Positions 25,138 to 34,933 of a stretch of DNA of 64,000 nt are shown here, one piece after another. Position 1 is the stretch's first letter. Every line of letters starts with the position of its first letter. The notes below the pieces were generated by a model. That model worked only from the letters and a program-made list of their open reading frames with translations. It made no database searches and had not been told where the DNA came from. Source of the DNA: Peromyscus leucopus. Taxonomy: Eukaryota; Chordata; Mammalia; Rodentia; Cricetidae. The stretch is taken from positions 33,028,337 through 33,092,336 of the forward strand of contig NC_051071.1 in the NCBI RefSeq assembly GCF_004664715.2, read 5' to 3'. Position numbers and translations under genes: made by a program.

Positions 25138-25719
25138 ATGACCTTATTATTTTTTTTTTAAAAAAGAAATACTATGTTATTTTTTTAAACTAGCAGTCTG
25201 TGATGTTATGTTTTGATTCTGGGGGGTGGGGGTGAAAGGATAATGAAAGTCTCACATCTGTGGCTATTGATGGGTATGGGGACCAGTTGATTCGGTGAGA
25301 AACACCCATCTTGGAGGTTTCTCTTACTGAGACACTGACATACTTCTTTATTTGTAAACAAAACAAAACAAAAACAACCAAAAACCTCTCTAGGTACTTG
25401 GGGCAAATGCAAGACCCTCAGACCCAGACTTGACTGTCCCAAAGTGCAAATGTCCACCACTGTTTCTAAATGCTCTCTTATAATTGCCTGGTTTCCATTT
25501 CCAAGATAAGGGAGTTTTCTGTTGGGCCAGATGAACAAATCCTTGGATGCCTGTGGCGCATTCCCACTTGAACAATATGCAGTGGCTTTTTCTCCACACA
25601 TGCCACCGAGGAAGTGGTGGTGTCCTGTGATGAAGGAGCAATGAATTCTCTGTCCTTCAGTTTTATCTGGGGATCTTATTTAGAATGGCAGCTCAAAGCT
25701 GTTGGTGCAACAGAGAGAA

Positions 25720-25915
25720 CACAGGCTCATAGGGAGTCGCACTCCCAGGTTCAGGCATCTACTCTGCTACTCATCAACCTGATGTCATTGGGCATCTTCC
25801 TGAATGTCTGTCTCTTTATCTTTTTTGTTTCTTACCAGTTCAACAATGCGATTCATGCCTTCCTTCCCCTGGGCAAGTGTGAGGATTAGAATCAATGTGT
25901 GCAAAGCATTTGGGA
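25720..25915 (+). mobile_element. MIR SINE fragment
   Basis: CCAGGTTCAGGCATCTACTC, CATTGGGCATCTTCCTGAAT, GTGTGAGGATTAGAATCAAT match MIR order (loosely conserved). Confidence 0.45.
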
Positions 25916-27569
25916 TCCAAAGAGAAGCTTCATACTGGGAGCTGTTATGATTATGCACCAGCTGATTTTGCTATGTGCCTGGACAAGCTTGCTTGAAACC
26001 TGGGTGCTTCTAAAAGCTGGGAATGATCAGTGCTAATCTGGGTCTAAGGAAAATGTGGTGGTAGGGCCACCTCATTCTTATGGTGAATGAGCTTATAATT
26101 TCATGAGGGGAGTGAAAGGAATTCCTTCCCTCTGCCATGCTCCTTCAGCAAGACTGCTCTGCCGAGGGCTGAGCCTTCCTCTCTCCTAAGCTGGCAGAAG
26201 CTTTCAGCAGAAGCTTGCAAGTTTCCTGGTCCTGTTAATACAGTTGGCAGGGGAGAAGACCTATAGAGCCTAAGTTTCCCACAATTTTCGCTATAAAATG
26301 AAAGTGTTCATTTTGTGACAATGCTGTCTAAGCTGGACCTGAAATGTCTCTTGCATTAAAACAATTTCACACTCATTTCTGAATTTTGGTGGATCTCTTT
26401 TAAGGCATCCATACTTTCATTCCAACATGACAGAAGAATCTGCCACACCCCCCCCCAAAGAGTGAACAACTACTTTGAACAAAGGACAATTTCAAAAGGG
26501 AGAGAATGGATTCTTATCACAATGGCCTAAATCCATGCTCAAAGAAAAGGGCCTAGGGTACAGCATGTGGGCTCGGGAAGACACAATCCACTTTGCCATG
26601 AACAAAGGTGCTTAAATGAGCAATAGACATTTTCAGAAAATTCTCTGAAGGTTAGCAGAAGGAGGGAGGGAGCAAGGGAGGGAGGAAATGGGAAGGGAGA
26701 AGGAAGGAGAGAGAAAGGCGAGGGAAGGAGAGAGGAGGAGGTTTTCCCTGTCCAGGGTGGTAAAGTTCTAGAATGAACAGAAACCAACAAGAAATGTGGG
26801 TGGGGGACGGGGCCTATGAAAGTGTTTCTCCAATTTCCTTATTTATAGTTTTAATAACATTTCAGTGCCTTTTACAACTTGTCAGCATCAAGTTTGCAAA
26901 GCATGTTCATCTAAACATCACTTACTGTATGCATTAGGTTTTCTTCAGTACTTAACCCCCTTTAGGACCTTAAGTAGCACCTTGACACGGCTGATGGAGA
27001 ACAGGTGAGAACAGACAATGAGTCTGGGTAAGCACGCAGAATCTCCAATATGCCTGAGTAGCAGAATGGGATTCCTCTGCCCACCTCACAAAACACACCA
27101 GCATGGTGCTTGCCTTTACCTCAACATTTTCCTGCAGCTTAGTAGAGCAAACGGGACATTGGAATTTTCTCTGGACTGGTTCAAGCTTGACATTGATGTT
27201 TTCTACCTGCCTGACCTCTCTGTACTTCATAAAGAAAGCACTGGCCTCCTTCCTGGTCTGGCGAAGAAGGAATGAGATGTAAAGCACACCTCGATAGGGG
27301 AACACTGCTTAAGAATGCCTTACCTCTAAGCTATGATAGCTTTCATTTTCTGTGTTTTGCTGCCCATTACTTGTTCTTTATCCCAAAAGAATTTACAGAT
27401 ATCTTAGGTGTAGACACCAGGTACAAGAATGTCTTTTAAGCTTACCTATGATTCTGGATCCTATCAAGTGTCTGCCCAATAAATGAATTTTGATGGAAAA
27501 ACTCCTAGCAACACTTTACCAGCTTATTAGTGAGTATGTAATTCTAATAGGGTATTAAAAGGGGAGTTG
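25916..27569. other. Unassigned intergenic sequence around a purine tract
   Basis: Contains the purine-rich tract at 26640-26745. Minus-strand frame 26970-27305 (111 codons) overlaps a plus-strand frame and is unrecognised; no splice or promoter context. Confidence 0.5.
26640..26745 (+). repeat. Purine-rich low-complexity tract
   Basis: GGAGGGAGGG and GGGAAGGGAGAAGG runs; G-runs could allow quadruplex formation on plus. Confidence 0.85.
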
Positions 27570-27968
27570 TACTGGCTGGTTTTGTGTGCTAGTCATCAGA
27601 GGAAGGAGTCTCAGTTGAGAAAATGCCGCCTCGATGGGATCCAGCTGTAAGGCATTTTCACAATTAGCGGTCAATGGGGGAGGGAGGGCCCAGTCCATGG
27701 TGGGTGGTGCCATCCCTGGGCTGCTGGTCCTGGGTTCTATAAGAAGGTGGGCTGAACTAGCCGTGGGAAGCAAGCCAGTAAGCAACTCCCCTCCATGGCC
27801 TCTTCATCAGCTCCTGTCTCCAGGTTCCAGCCCTGCTTGAGTTCTTGTTCTGACTTCCTCTAATGATAGACTATGATCTGGAAGTATAAACCAAATAAAC
27901 TCTTTCCTCCCCAATTTGCTGTTTGGTCATGGTGTTTCATCACAGCAATAGAAACTCTAACTAAGACA
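27570..27968 (+). mobile_element. Rodent LTR-like repeat, copy 3
   Basis: ACTGGCTGGTTTTGTGTG through CAGTTGAGAAAATGCC, GGGCTGCTGGTCCTGGG, CCAAATAAACTCTTTCCTCC, then ATCACAGCAATAGAAACTC. Closest of the three to the family pattern I remember. Confidence 0.65.
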
Positions 27969-28090
27969 GGAGTTGACCAACTAAAAATAAATAGGTAATA
28001 AACTATGACATATTTCAGGAGTGGAACATTATACACAAACTGAAACTGTGTATTGAAAGATTTTTTTTTTTTGTTGTTGTTGTTGTTGTT

Positions 28091-28395
28091 TGTAGTGGGT
28101 AACCATTCCAGCTTTGATCTGGAAGTTCCAACCCTTATTGAGACTTTGGCAACTGTCACACCTACAAGGTGGGGCCAAGGGAGGCACCTGGAGACCTGAG
28201 ATCTGGATGGGCCAACGCTCTTTCTGTTCCAGGACCCTGAACGGTGGAGGTGGACCAAGCAGAGCTCCAGAGAACACCGCTGGATTGCGATACACCTTCC
28301 CCAGATCCCACAACCTACCTATCCCTTAATTTGTAAGTTACGCCATTAAATAAATCTCCTTTTAACTACGTGGAGTGGCCTTAATAATTTCATCA
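28091..28395 (+). mobile_element. LTR (305 bp) forming the left arm of an LTR-tRNA-inverted LTR palindrome
   Basis: Begins TGTAGTGGGT and ends ...TTTCATCA, five bases before a retroviral primer-binding site. It contains ATTAAATAAA near 28347 as a likely poly(A) signal. It is homologous along its length to the minus-strand LTR at 63560-63877, so the family is real and repeated. The tRNA-Lys-type primer site indicates a class II (ERVK/mys-like) element; the exact family name is not certain. Confidence 0.85.
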
Positions 28396-28400
28396 ATATC

Positions 28401-28459
28401 TGGTGCCCAACATGGGGCACGAACCCACAACCCTGAGATTAAGAGTCTCATGCTCTACC
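28401..28459 (-). other. Extended primer-binding site: 59-nt reverse complement of tRNA-Lys(CTT) including CCA
   Basis: The first 18 bases, TGGTGCCCAACATGGGGC, are a tRNA-Lys-type primer-binding site directly after the LTR. The match does not stop there. It continues through the T arm, variable region, anticodon arm (CTCTTAATCT in tRNA sense) and part of the D arm to the conserved GG of the D loop. I count four mismatches to the mammalian tRNA-Lys(CTT) sequence as I remember it; three are CpG decays. It lacks the 5' acceptor strand and most of the D arm, so it is a DNA copy of a primer and not a tRNA gene. Confidence 0.88.
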
Positions 28460-28605
28460 CATCCCGGAACAGAGAGAGCACTGGCCCATCCAGATCTCGG
28501 GTCTCCAGGCACCTCCCATGGCCCCTCCTTGTAGGCATGACAGTTGCTGAAGTCTCAATGGGGGTTGGAATTTCCAGATAAAAGCTGGAATGGCTACCCA
28601 CTACA
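28460..28605 (-). mobile_element. Inverted 5' end of the same LTR (146 bp), right arm of the palindrome
   Basis: The reverse complement begins TGTAGTGGGTAGCC and aligns without indels to 28091-28236, with about 19 mismatches by hand count. The element therefore ends CCCACTACA, so both outer termini of 28091-28605 are U3 ends. It is followed at 28606-28611 by GTTGTT, identical to the six bases before the left arm (28085-28090). Confidence 0.88.
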
Positions 28606-29290
28606 GTTGTTTGATTGTTTTTTTGAGAGAGGGTTTCTTTGTGTAGCCCTGGCTGTCCTAGAACTCTCTTTGTACACCAGGCTGGCCTCGAACTCACAAA
28701 GAGCTGCTTGCTTCTGCCTCCAGAGTGCTGGGATTAAAGGTGTGGATGACCATACCCAGCTTTGAAAGAATTCTTAATGAGCTGATTCATGATAATATTA
28801 TATACTACAAAGCACAGGACATGTGACTGTTAATTTTCTATCTGGCCAGTACTGTAATGCATTTGAGCCAAGAAGAAAAAGCTATAAGGTTATTCATTGA
28901 AGTATTGCTAATGGTTATATCAGGGAGGTGGAACTGTAACAGGTCTTCATACCTTAGCACAACTGACACCATGTTTGAGGCACCATTCTGACCTTAGAAC
29001 CCAGCATATAGACCCCAATACTTGCTGTAACAGGAACAAAGATCTAATCCATCAAACACCTCATCCACAGTTCCAGGATTCTGGACAGTCCCTAAATATA
29101 TTATTCTTGCTTTCTGGCTTCTATAGTTTAGCTTCTTGCTAACTGTTCTTACTAACTGAAGTGTATCCACCAGGATGTGGGTTTTTTGTGCATAAAAGAA
29201 AGAATGGTGAGGCTCAGGGTTGCATGATTTGGGCGAGTTCCCCATGCAGCTGCCAGCCAGCAATATACCTATGTGACTTTAAGAATGTCT

Positions 29291-29443
29291 GGCCGGGTGG
29301 TGGTGGCACACGCCTTTAATCTGCCTCAGGAGGCAGAGGCAGGAGGATCTCTGTAAGTTCGAGGCCAGCCTGGTCTACAAAGTGAGTTCCAGGAAAGGCA
29401 CAAAGCTACACAGAGAAACCCTATCTCAAAAAAAAAAAAAAAA
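29291..29443 (+). mobile_element. B1 SINE
   Basis: GGCCGGGTGGTGGTGGCACA (RNA polymerase III A-box region), GTTCGAGGCCAGCCTGG (B-box region) and a 15-A tail. Young-looking. It ends three bases before the duplication of the 29452 LTR. Confidence 0.92.
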
Positions 29444-29451
29444 GTCCATGT

Positions 29452-30239
29452 TGTAACACAAATTGCTAAATGGCCTTATTAATAAAACAAAACAAAACCC
29501 AGAGCTAAGTATCGGGTGAAAGCTGAAAGATCAGAGAGCAAGCCAGCCACATCTTACTTCTAAGAACTCCTCAAGCCAAGAGAGGGCTACTTCCTGTACA
29601 TTCACATCTCTATATTTTTCTGTGCCCCCTGCCTTCTTACTTCCTCTCTTTGCCCAGCTACATCGCTTCCTCTTTCTGCCCAGCTCTATCCCATTCTGTC
29701 TGTCTGTACAGACCTCCAGAACTCTATGGTTAACTAGTGCTGGGGAATGTCTTTCTGTATGTTGTGAATGTGTTGCTCTGATTGGTTGATAAATAAAACA
29801 ATGATTGCCCAGTAGCCAGGCAGAAAGTATAGGCGGGATAAACAGACAAGGAGAATTATGGGAAGTGGAAGACTGAGTCAGTAGACGCCAGCCTGCTGTC
29901 TAGGGAGAAGCATGTAAACACAGGTAAAGACACAGAAAAAGTGGCGACGTGTAGATTAACAGAGATGGGCTGTTTAAGTATAAGAGCCAGTCAGTAGTTA
30001 GCCTGAGCTAATGGTTGAGCAGTTTTAATTAATATAAGACTCTGTATGTTTACTTGGGTTTGAGTGACTGTGGGACTGCAGGAGCTGGGCGGGACCAGAA
30101 AAACTTCAGCTACAGGGATTAAAGGCCTGTGCCACCATGCCACCACTACCTGACTTCTATATTTAATATAGTGGCTGGCTTTTTCCTCTGATCCCCAGGC
30201 AATCTTTATTTGTCAGAGCACAAATAAAATATCACCACA
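29452..30239 (-). mobile_element. LTR-like element with embedded B1 module, copy 3, split by a nested LTR
   Basis: Outer ends are TGTAACA and CACCACA on plus, with a perfect 6-bp duplication CCATGT at 29446-29451 and 30240-30245. The B1-like module of this copy was hit by another LTR (29741-30114). Removing that insert leaves about 414 bp, so this copy also carries internal deletion relative to 520 bp. Confidence 0.82.
29741..30114 (+). mobile_element. Solo LTR nested in LTR copy 3
   Basis: Begins about TGGGGAATGTC and ends CAGCTACA, with ATTGGTTGATAAATAAAA near its 5' end. It is homologous to 8948-9338 and 6881-7229. Host B1 text GTGC / GGGATTAAAGG is split at the insertion. I could not define a clean target duplication. 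Confidence 0.7.
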
Positions 30240-30245
30240 CCATGT

Positions 30246-31240
30246 ATATTCTCTGGTGAAGTTATCTCACAATGTTCTGGAAGCCCCTATAAGATTTCCA
30301 GAGATTGAGACAGCAGGACACCAAGAACCTCAGATCTCCTGGGCTGATAGTGTGGGCAAACAGGCAGCTTCTAGAGGGTGCTCACTCTGAGAGACTCTAG
30401 CACCTGAAGAACTTCTCCCGCCTCTGTTCCTGTTGACCCAGAGGCTCCTGACATCTCCACCATAAATAGGAAACAACAGAAAGTTGCCTGATCTATCCCC
30501 TCCAGAGTGGAGTCTAAGTCTGCTTATATAACCTCCTGCATAGGACACTTAGAAAAAGCTGGAAGCAGACCAGGATTCACATGAGATGCCACCAGATCTC
30601 TAGTCTCAGTCTGTGTGATGGCTACCCCAGGTTGTTTTTGTTACTGCCTGTCTGTGTGTCTCTCTCTGTTTCTGTCCGTTCCTTTGATTGGAGAACCAGT
30701 TCTAAAATGGGGGTTAGGGAAAGTAAACAGTTCAAAGACCCAGTTGAAGTGCATGCTACAATGTTTCAAGAAGGGTTTTGTGGATGAGGATGGATATATT
30801 GACCAGTGGCTTCTCCAGTGTGAGGTCCACCACTCTGGCTTGAGATGTGTACCCCTTGTTGGAAACATGAATCCTTCTGGCTCAGCCAGGTCACCCAGAG
30901 AAACCCCAAACCTCTACTTGTTCTCTCAGCCCCACTGGAGTAAACTGACTTACCCCCCTCTGTATGTCTCAACAAGGACCTTGTCCCATGGAGATGGTAT
31001 ACAAAGTTAACAACTCCGGTTGATCTTCTACCTGATCCCACCACGGAGTGCTCCATTGTAGATGCCGAGGCTAGCCAAACCTGTGATGGCTTTGACTTCA
31101 GTAGGCACCTACCACTCTTAAGTGCAAACTTTGTAGAGCCCTCTTCTCCAAGGGGTAAAGTATTATAATAAATTATTCTCTTGAGTCACCTACCGAGTCT
31201 TCTATGGACTTCTGATGCAACAATGGATAACTTGAGAGTC
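30246..31240 (+). mobile_element. Degraded gammaretrovirus-like (ERV1) fragment: leader plus start of gag, and LTR-like end
   Basis: After a CT/GT-rich leader (30640-30690) an ATG at about 30708 opens a short frame. It has a plausible matrix-type N terminus, frame slippage and an internal loss. Near 31160, TATAATAAATTATTCTC followed by ACCGAGTCTTCT resembles an R-U5 segment. A weak primer-site-like TGG occurs at about 30559. There is no continuous open frame and no pol or env, so this is a non-functional remnant. Family assignment is from general resemblance and is uncertain. Confidence 0.35.
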
Positions 31241-31779
31241 AAATTTTCTGAGGCATCATCAGCAAAGACTATATAAAGACTACACATATGAATGATTTTC
31301 TAGAACTGATGAATGGAAACCTAAAATGCAGGGCTAGAGAAGAAATTGGAGGTCTTTCTTTCAATAGCTCACCAATGGCGAGCCAATAAAGCAATTGTTT
31401 CTGGATCCTTTGGGGGGGGGTTCTTTTGCTGTTGTACTTACAGTTTCCTTATTGAAAAGCAATGTGGAATTCTAGAAAACACCCAAATTTTATGGCATAG
31501 GAGCATGCAGACTCAAATTTCAACTCTCATCTATGTTGCACACCAACAGGACCAGTTCACTTAAAAGACTGTGTGTCTGCCCAGATGTCCTTTACAAAAC
31601 TCAAGATGCCCTGACTCCTGCCATCCAATTAGCTCCTTCCCCATAGATCTTGCCCTCAACTGGTGGAAGCCATCTTGCCTTGAAGGTCCTGGTACCCTCA
31701 CTCACCTTGGGCACGGTCCTCAGCTGGTGATGGATTGATATAGGTGTACAAACATTGACGTCTAGCCCAAGAGGAGTCA

Positions 31780-31985
31780 CCTGTGCTCAGATTCTCCTCT
31801 TGTAGAACAGCCCATGATTATAGACTTCAGAGGTTCACAGCTTTTGCTGGCTGCACTTTCTTACTTAGCCTGCATTTCCCATTTCCTGAGTGGTTGATCT
31901 TCAAATGAAATCACCCTCATAAATCCCATCTCCTCAAATTCCAGTCTCAGACTCTGCTTCTGGGAACCCTAGCTTAAGACACATA
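31780..31985 (+). mobile_element. Ancient LTR-like fragment
   Basis: GAGTGGTTGATCTTCAAATG, CTGCTTCTGGGAACCCTAGC, TTAAGACA resembles the 3' end of an old ERVL/MaLR LTR. Confidence 0.35.
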
Positions 31986-32658
31986 CTTTCTTTTAGATTC
32001 TTTTTTGAGGTCCACACTGTGCTGAGATGAGGAGCTGAAACTGTCTAGCACAAGTGTATCAAACACACTCAACAAATGGTAACAGTGCTCCTCTCCTTAT
32101 TGCCCTAAAGTGGGAAAAATGTGAGGAATTTCTTTAAACAAAAAAGGTACTCAAGTGAATTTTCTATACTCAGTATATGAAGACAATAAAAGTAGTTGAA
32201 GGACACTGACTTAAAAAGTGGGGCTATTAATGCTCATGCTTATATATGGAGTAATTGAGAGCTGTGCCAGTGACATCGGTGAGTTCTCTAGAAGAAACCC
32301 TCAGTAGGGGGACCCACTGCCTCTCTATTTGGTGACAAGCTTGAATCAATTTCCACTTTCCCAGGCTGTCTTCAGAATGGAGTTCAGTAGAGAGGACATT
32401 ATACATCAACTGCAAAAACCATAATGTACAGATTCCTTTTGCAAAAGAACCAAACTTCAAAAAGTTGCCGAGGCTACAGGCTAGCCTGTATATGTCTTCA
32501 GCACTGGGTATATACTAGCCTGTGCTTATCCTACTTCTCACCTGTAGATCTGAAGAATAGAAGATGTTAGAAACACATATAACATCTGAGCCAGGCAGAG
32601 ATAGACTAGAGGCTCCATGCTCTGTCCTAGCCTACTGCCCCTGCAACAAGGTACCCTT

Positions 32659-33412
32659 TGCTGCAGTTTCAATGGGTCTCCCAAACTCCACATGTTAGAA
32701 GCTTAATCAGTAATGTAGTGTGTTGAGAGGTGGGGCCCTTAAGATGTGACAAGGTCAACGGCACTCATCAACTCAGCATCTAGGTCTGTGTGCCCAAGAT
32801 TAAGCCAATCAGCATCCTAGCAGGAAGTAGGCAGATTCATAGCAGCCTCACCCCTCAGGGCCTACTGACAGCTGATAGCTTCTCAGAGAGGGAGAGTTAG
32901 TTTTTTAAGGGTGTGGTCCCTGGTGCCCGGACCTTACTTCTGAGGATGGACCCACATTTAGAAGTATGTAAACAGCACCAACTGAACTTAGTGGGTTATT
33001 AAAGTGAAAAGAGAGGATATGGAATGGGGAGGGGGTGACAAGTTGAGGGAGTGGACCTGGGAGGAGTTGGGGGTAAGTAGGATCAAAATGTATTTCATGA
33101 CATCCTCAAAGAATGAAAATATGATGTTAAAAGTAAGTGACAATGTTATTAGAGTTTGGCTCCCATGAATGATATAGGATATTATCACAAGAGTGGCCTA
33201 GCCATCCTGGGAGCAGGCTTCTCCTTCTTCTCCCTTCCTTACTATTTCCCCTTCTGCCTTGGGGAGATACAGGAAGGCTCTTGCCAAGCCATGGCACCTT
33301 GGTATCAGACTTCCAAGCCTCAGGGTTGATAAGAAAATGTTTTCTCTTTATAAATCATTCACGCTGTGGTATTCTGTTTTAGCAACACAAAACAGATAAA
33401 GATACCCTTCTG
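32659..33412 (+). mobile_element. MLT1-type MaLR LTR split by an L1 3' end
   Basis: The left part (32659 to ~32790) reads CAGTTTCAATGGGTCTCCC, GTTGAGAGGTGGGGCCCTTA. The right part (~33140-33412) reads GTGGTATTCTGTTTTAGCAA, CACAAAACAGATAAAGA. Joined, they follow the MLT1A consensus layout. The interruption is a rodent L1 3' end. Confidence 0.72.
32815..33135 (+). mobile_element. L1 3' end inserted in the MLT1 LTR
   Basis: CCTCAGGGCCTACTGACAGC, GATAGCTTCTCAGAGAGGG, then GTAAACAGCACCAACTGAAC and AAAATGTATTTCATGACATC. This is the same 3'-UTR layout as the L1 at 4940-5404, but the GA tract is short here. Confidence 0.6.
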
Positions 33413-33809
33413 CACTTTGGCCCAGTGTTTTCAGGGACCCCGGGTGTAGAAGGGGAGCAGGGGTGTGCTTTCCAGGATATGTCAGTGGCATGTACACTCA
33501 ATACTCTGCCTGCCCTGGGCAGCATTCCTGAGCCTAGGTTGATCAGCTGATCTGACTTAGCCTCTCATTTTTTCTGGCTGCCCATCTGTGGGTAACCAGT
33601 CCATTTTATGCGACTTGCTGCCTGTGAGTGTACTCCATCTCAGAGAAGTCGGTGGGCATTGAGCCTGCTTTCACACGAGTATCGTAATACCACTCCATTT
33701 GGTGTCTGGATACTAAATCCAGTCTTGACACTTCTCATAATTGTGAGCAGATGGATTCACAGGTACTCACACCAACAGCCAGATTCAGGTACTTTGGTCA
33801 TTAACACAG

Positions 33810-33815
33810 TTTATT
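33810..33815 (-). promoter_or_regulatory. Candidate distal poly(A) signal of Ldb2
   Basis: AATAAA on the minus strand followed about 30 nt later in transcript sense by GU-rich sequence (TGTTGGTGTGAG). This is the arrangement expected around a cleavage site near 33790. It may act with or instead of the hexamer at 34112. Confidence 0.5.
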
Positions 33816-34111
33816 ATTGGCACACTTACCAGTAAAGCATACATAAAATACAGCTGTTTTCTGACACACGGAGCCACTGTGTCTTTACATGTATAGGGGG
33901 AACATATTAATATGCAAATGGAAAATTAGTTCTCTTATAAAGTTTCACATAAATACACTGAACTTGCCCCAAAAGAAAAGTCCCCATGAAAGAACCAGGT
34001 GAAAGATTTACAAAATATTATACAGGAAATATAGCATGAAAAAAAAAAAAACACCAAAACTCAATCAACTCAGATACAATTTAAAAAAAAAGGAATACAA
34101 AAAGTTTCAGA

Positions 34112-34117
34112 TTTATT
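34112..34117 (-). promoter_or_regulatory. Candidate proximal poly(A) signal of Ldb2
   Basis: AATAAA on the minus strand (TTTATT on plus), 817 nt after the stop. Transcript-sense sequence downstream contains TTTTTGTATTCC and a run of T, which fits a U-rich downstream element. Confidence 0.5.
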
Positions 34118-34933
34118 AAGCTTTCCACAAAATTAATGGATTACATGGCTTGAAAATATTTGGACCCACAGCAAGTTTACAAATGCATACATTTCCCAGG
34201 GTCCATTTGTCTTTGTTTACATAATAAAATCTACCCATATATCTTTGACGATTCCTTGTTTCAGTACTTGGCCTAAACTGAGACAACTCAGACTCGAGAA
34301 CCAATTAGGATCAGCTTGCTAGAAAGTCACCTAGCTGTGTCTTCTTGGGCTCTTGCCACATGGAAAACCAATGGAAGGTGAAGAGGGGGAAAAGGTACAT
34401 TTAAATTACTTTTCCAAAACAGATTTTTTCTTTTCTTTTTCTTTTTTACTGAAACAAGAAACTCTCAAATGCAAGTCAAAAAGCAGAAAATATTTTACAA
34501 TATTAAAAAGTCATCTGTAGTTGGGGGTCGGCATGTTACTGTGATCCTGAGCACGTTCGGACAGCATGGCCTTCATTGGGTGCATGGACAGGAAGTTCAA
34601 CACAAAGAGGGAGGCGAGACCGTGCCAGGAGGTGCGTTAGCCTCTGCTGCTTCTAATTAACGCCAGGGACAGTGTCTGTACTTCTTGCGAAGGCCTCCAA
34701 GGAGAGGCCACGCAGGCTCATTTGAAACGATCCTCTCAATTAAAAAAAAAAGGGGGGGAAAATTGCAAGAAAGAAAATCAGGTCATTATGTTTAGAAATA
34801 GATGTCTGCATGGAAACGTTTTGTTTGTGTGTTTTAAATTTCACCTCTTTCCTCTCCTGATAGTAGAGATTTGCAACTGGAATTCTACCCCACTGGGCCT
34901 ATGGGCAGTGGAATCAGGTGCCGGTGGCCCATC

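Larger units (their letters stand above)
28085..28611. mobile_element. Whole palindromic retroelement with 6-bp target-site duplication
   Basis: Composite of LTR (forward), tRNA-Lys copy and truncated LTR (inverted), bounded by GTTGTT at 28085-28090 and 28606-28611. A 6-bp duplication is typical of class II retroviral integrases. The target is the (GTT)n tail of a B1, so the low complexity weakens the duplication slightly. However, the boundaries fall exactly at the TGTAG/CTACA termini. Confidence 0.75.
28061..28761 (-). mobile_element. B1 SINE, tail interrupted by the palindromic LTR element
   Basis: The B1 body on the minus strand lies at about 28613-28761 (plus strand reads GAGAGAGGGTTTC ... 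GCTGGGATTAAAGGTG). Its A-rich tail, T12(GTT)n on plus, lies at 28061-28090 and resumes after the inserted element. The duplication TTGAAAGA at 28053-28060 and 28762-28769 brackets B1 plus insert, which shows that the LTR palindrome came later. Confidence 0.85.
33790..34933 (-). other. Ldb2: Ldb2 3' UTR (end approximate)
   Basis: This is sequence directly downstream of the Ldb2 stop on the minus strand. It is A/T-rich, with no SINE or LTR that I recognise, unlike the flanks. Two minus-strand AATAAA hexamers, at 34112-34117 and 33810-33815, give candidate ends near 34.09 kb and 33.79 kb, so the UTR would be roughly 0.85 or 1.15 kb. The boundary is inferred; no transcript evidence is available from sequence alone. 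Confidence 0.6.

Noticed and set aside
28401..28459. A functional tRNA-Lys gene on the minus strand
   Set aside because: The 5' acceptor strand and most of the D arm are missing, the encoded CCA is present (not encoded in mammalian tRNA genes), and it sits exactly at an LTR primer-binding position.
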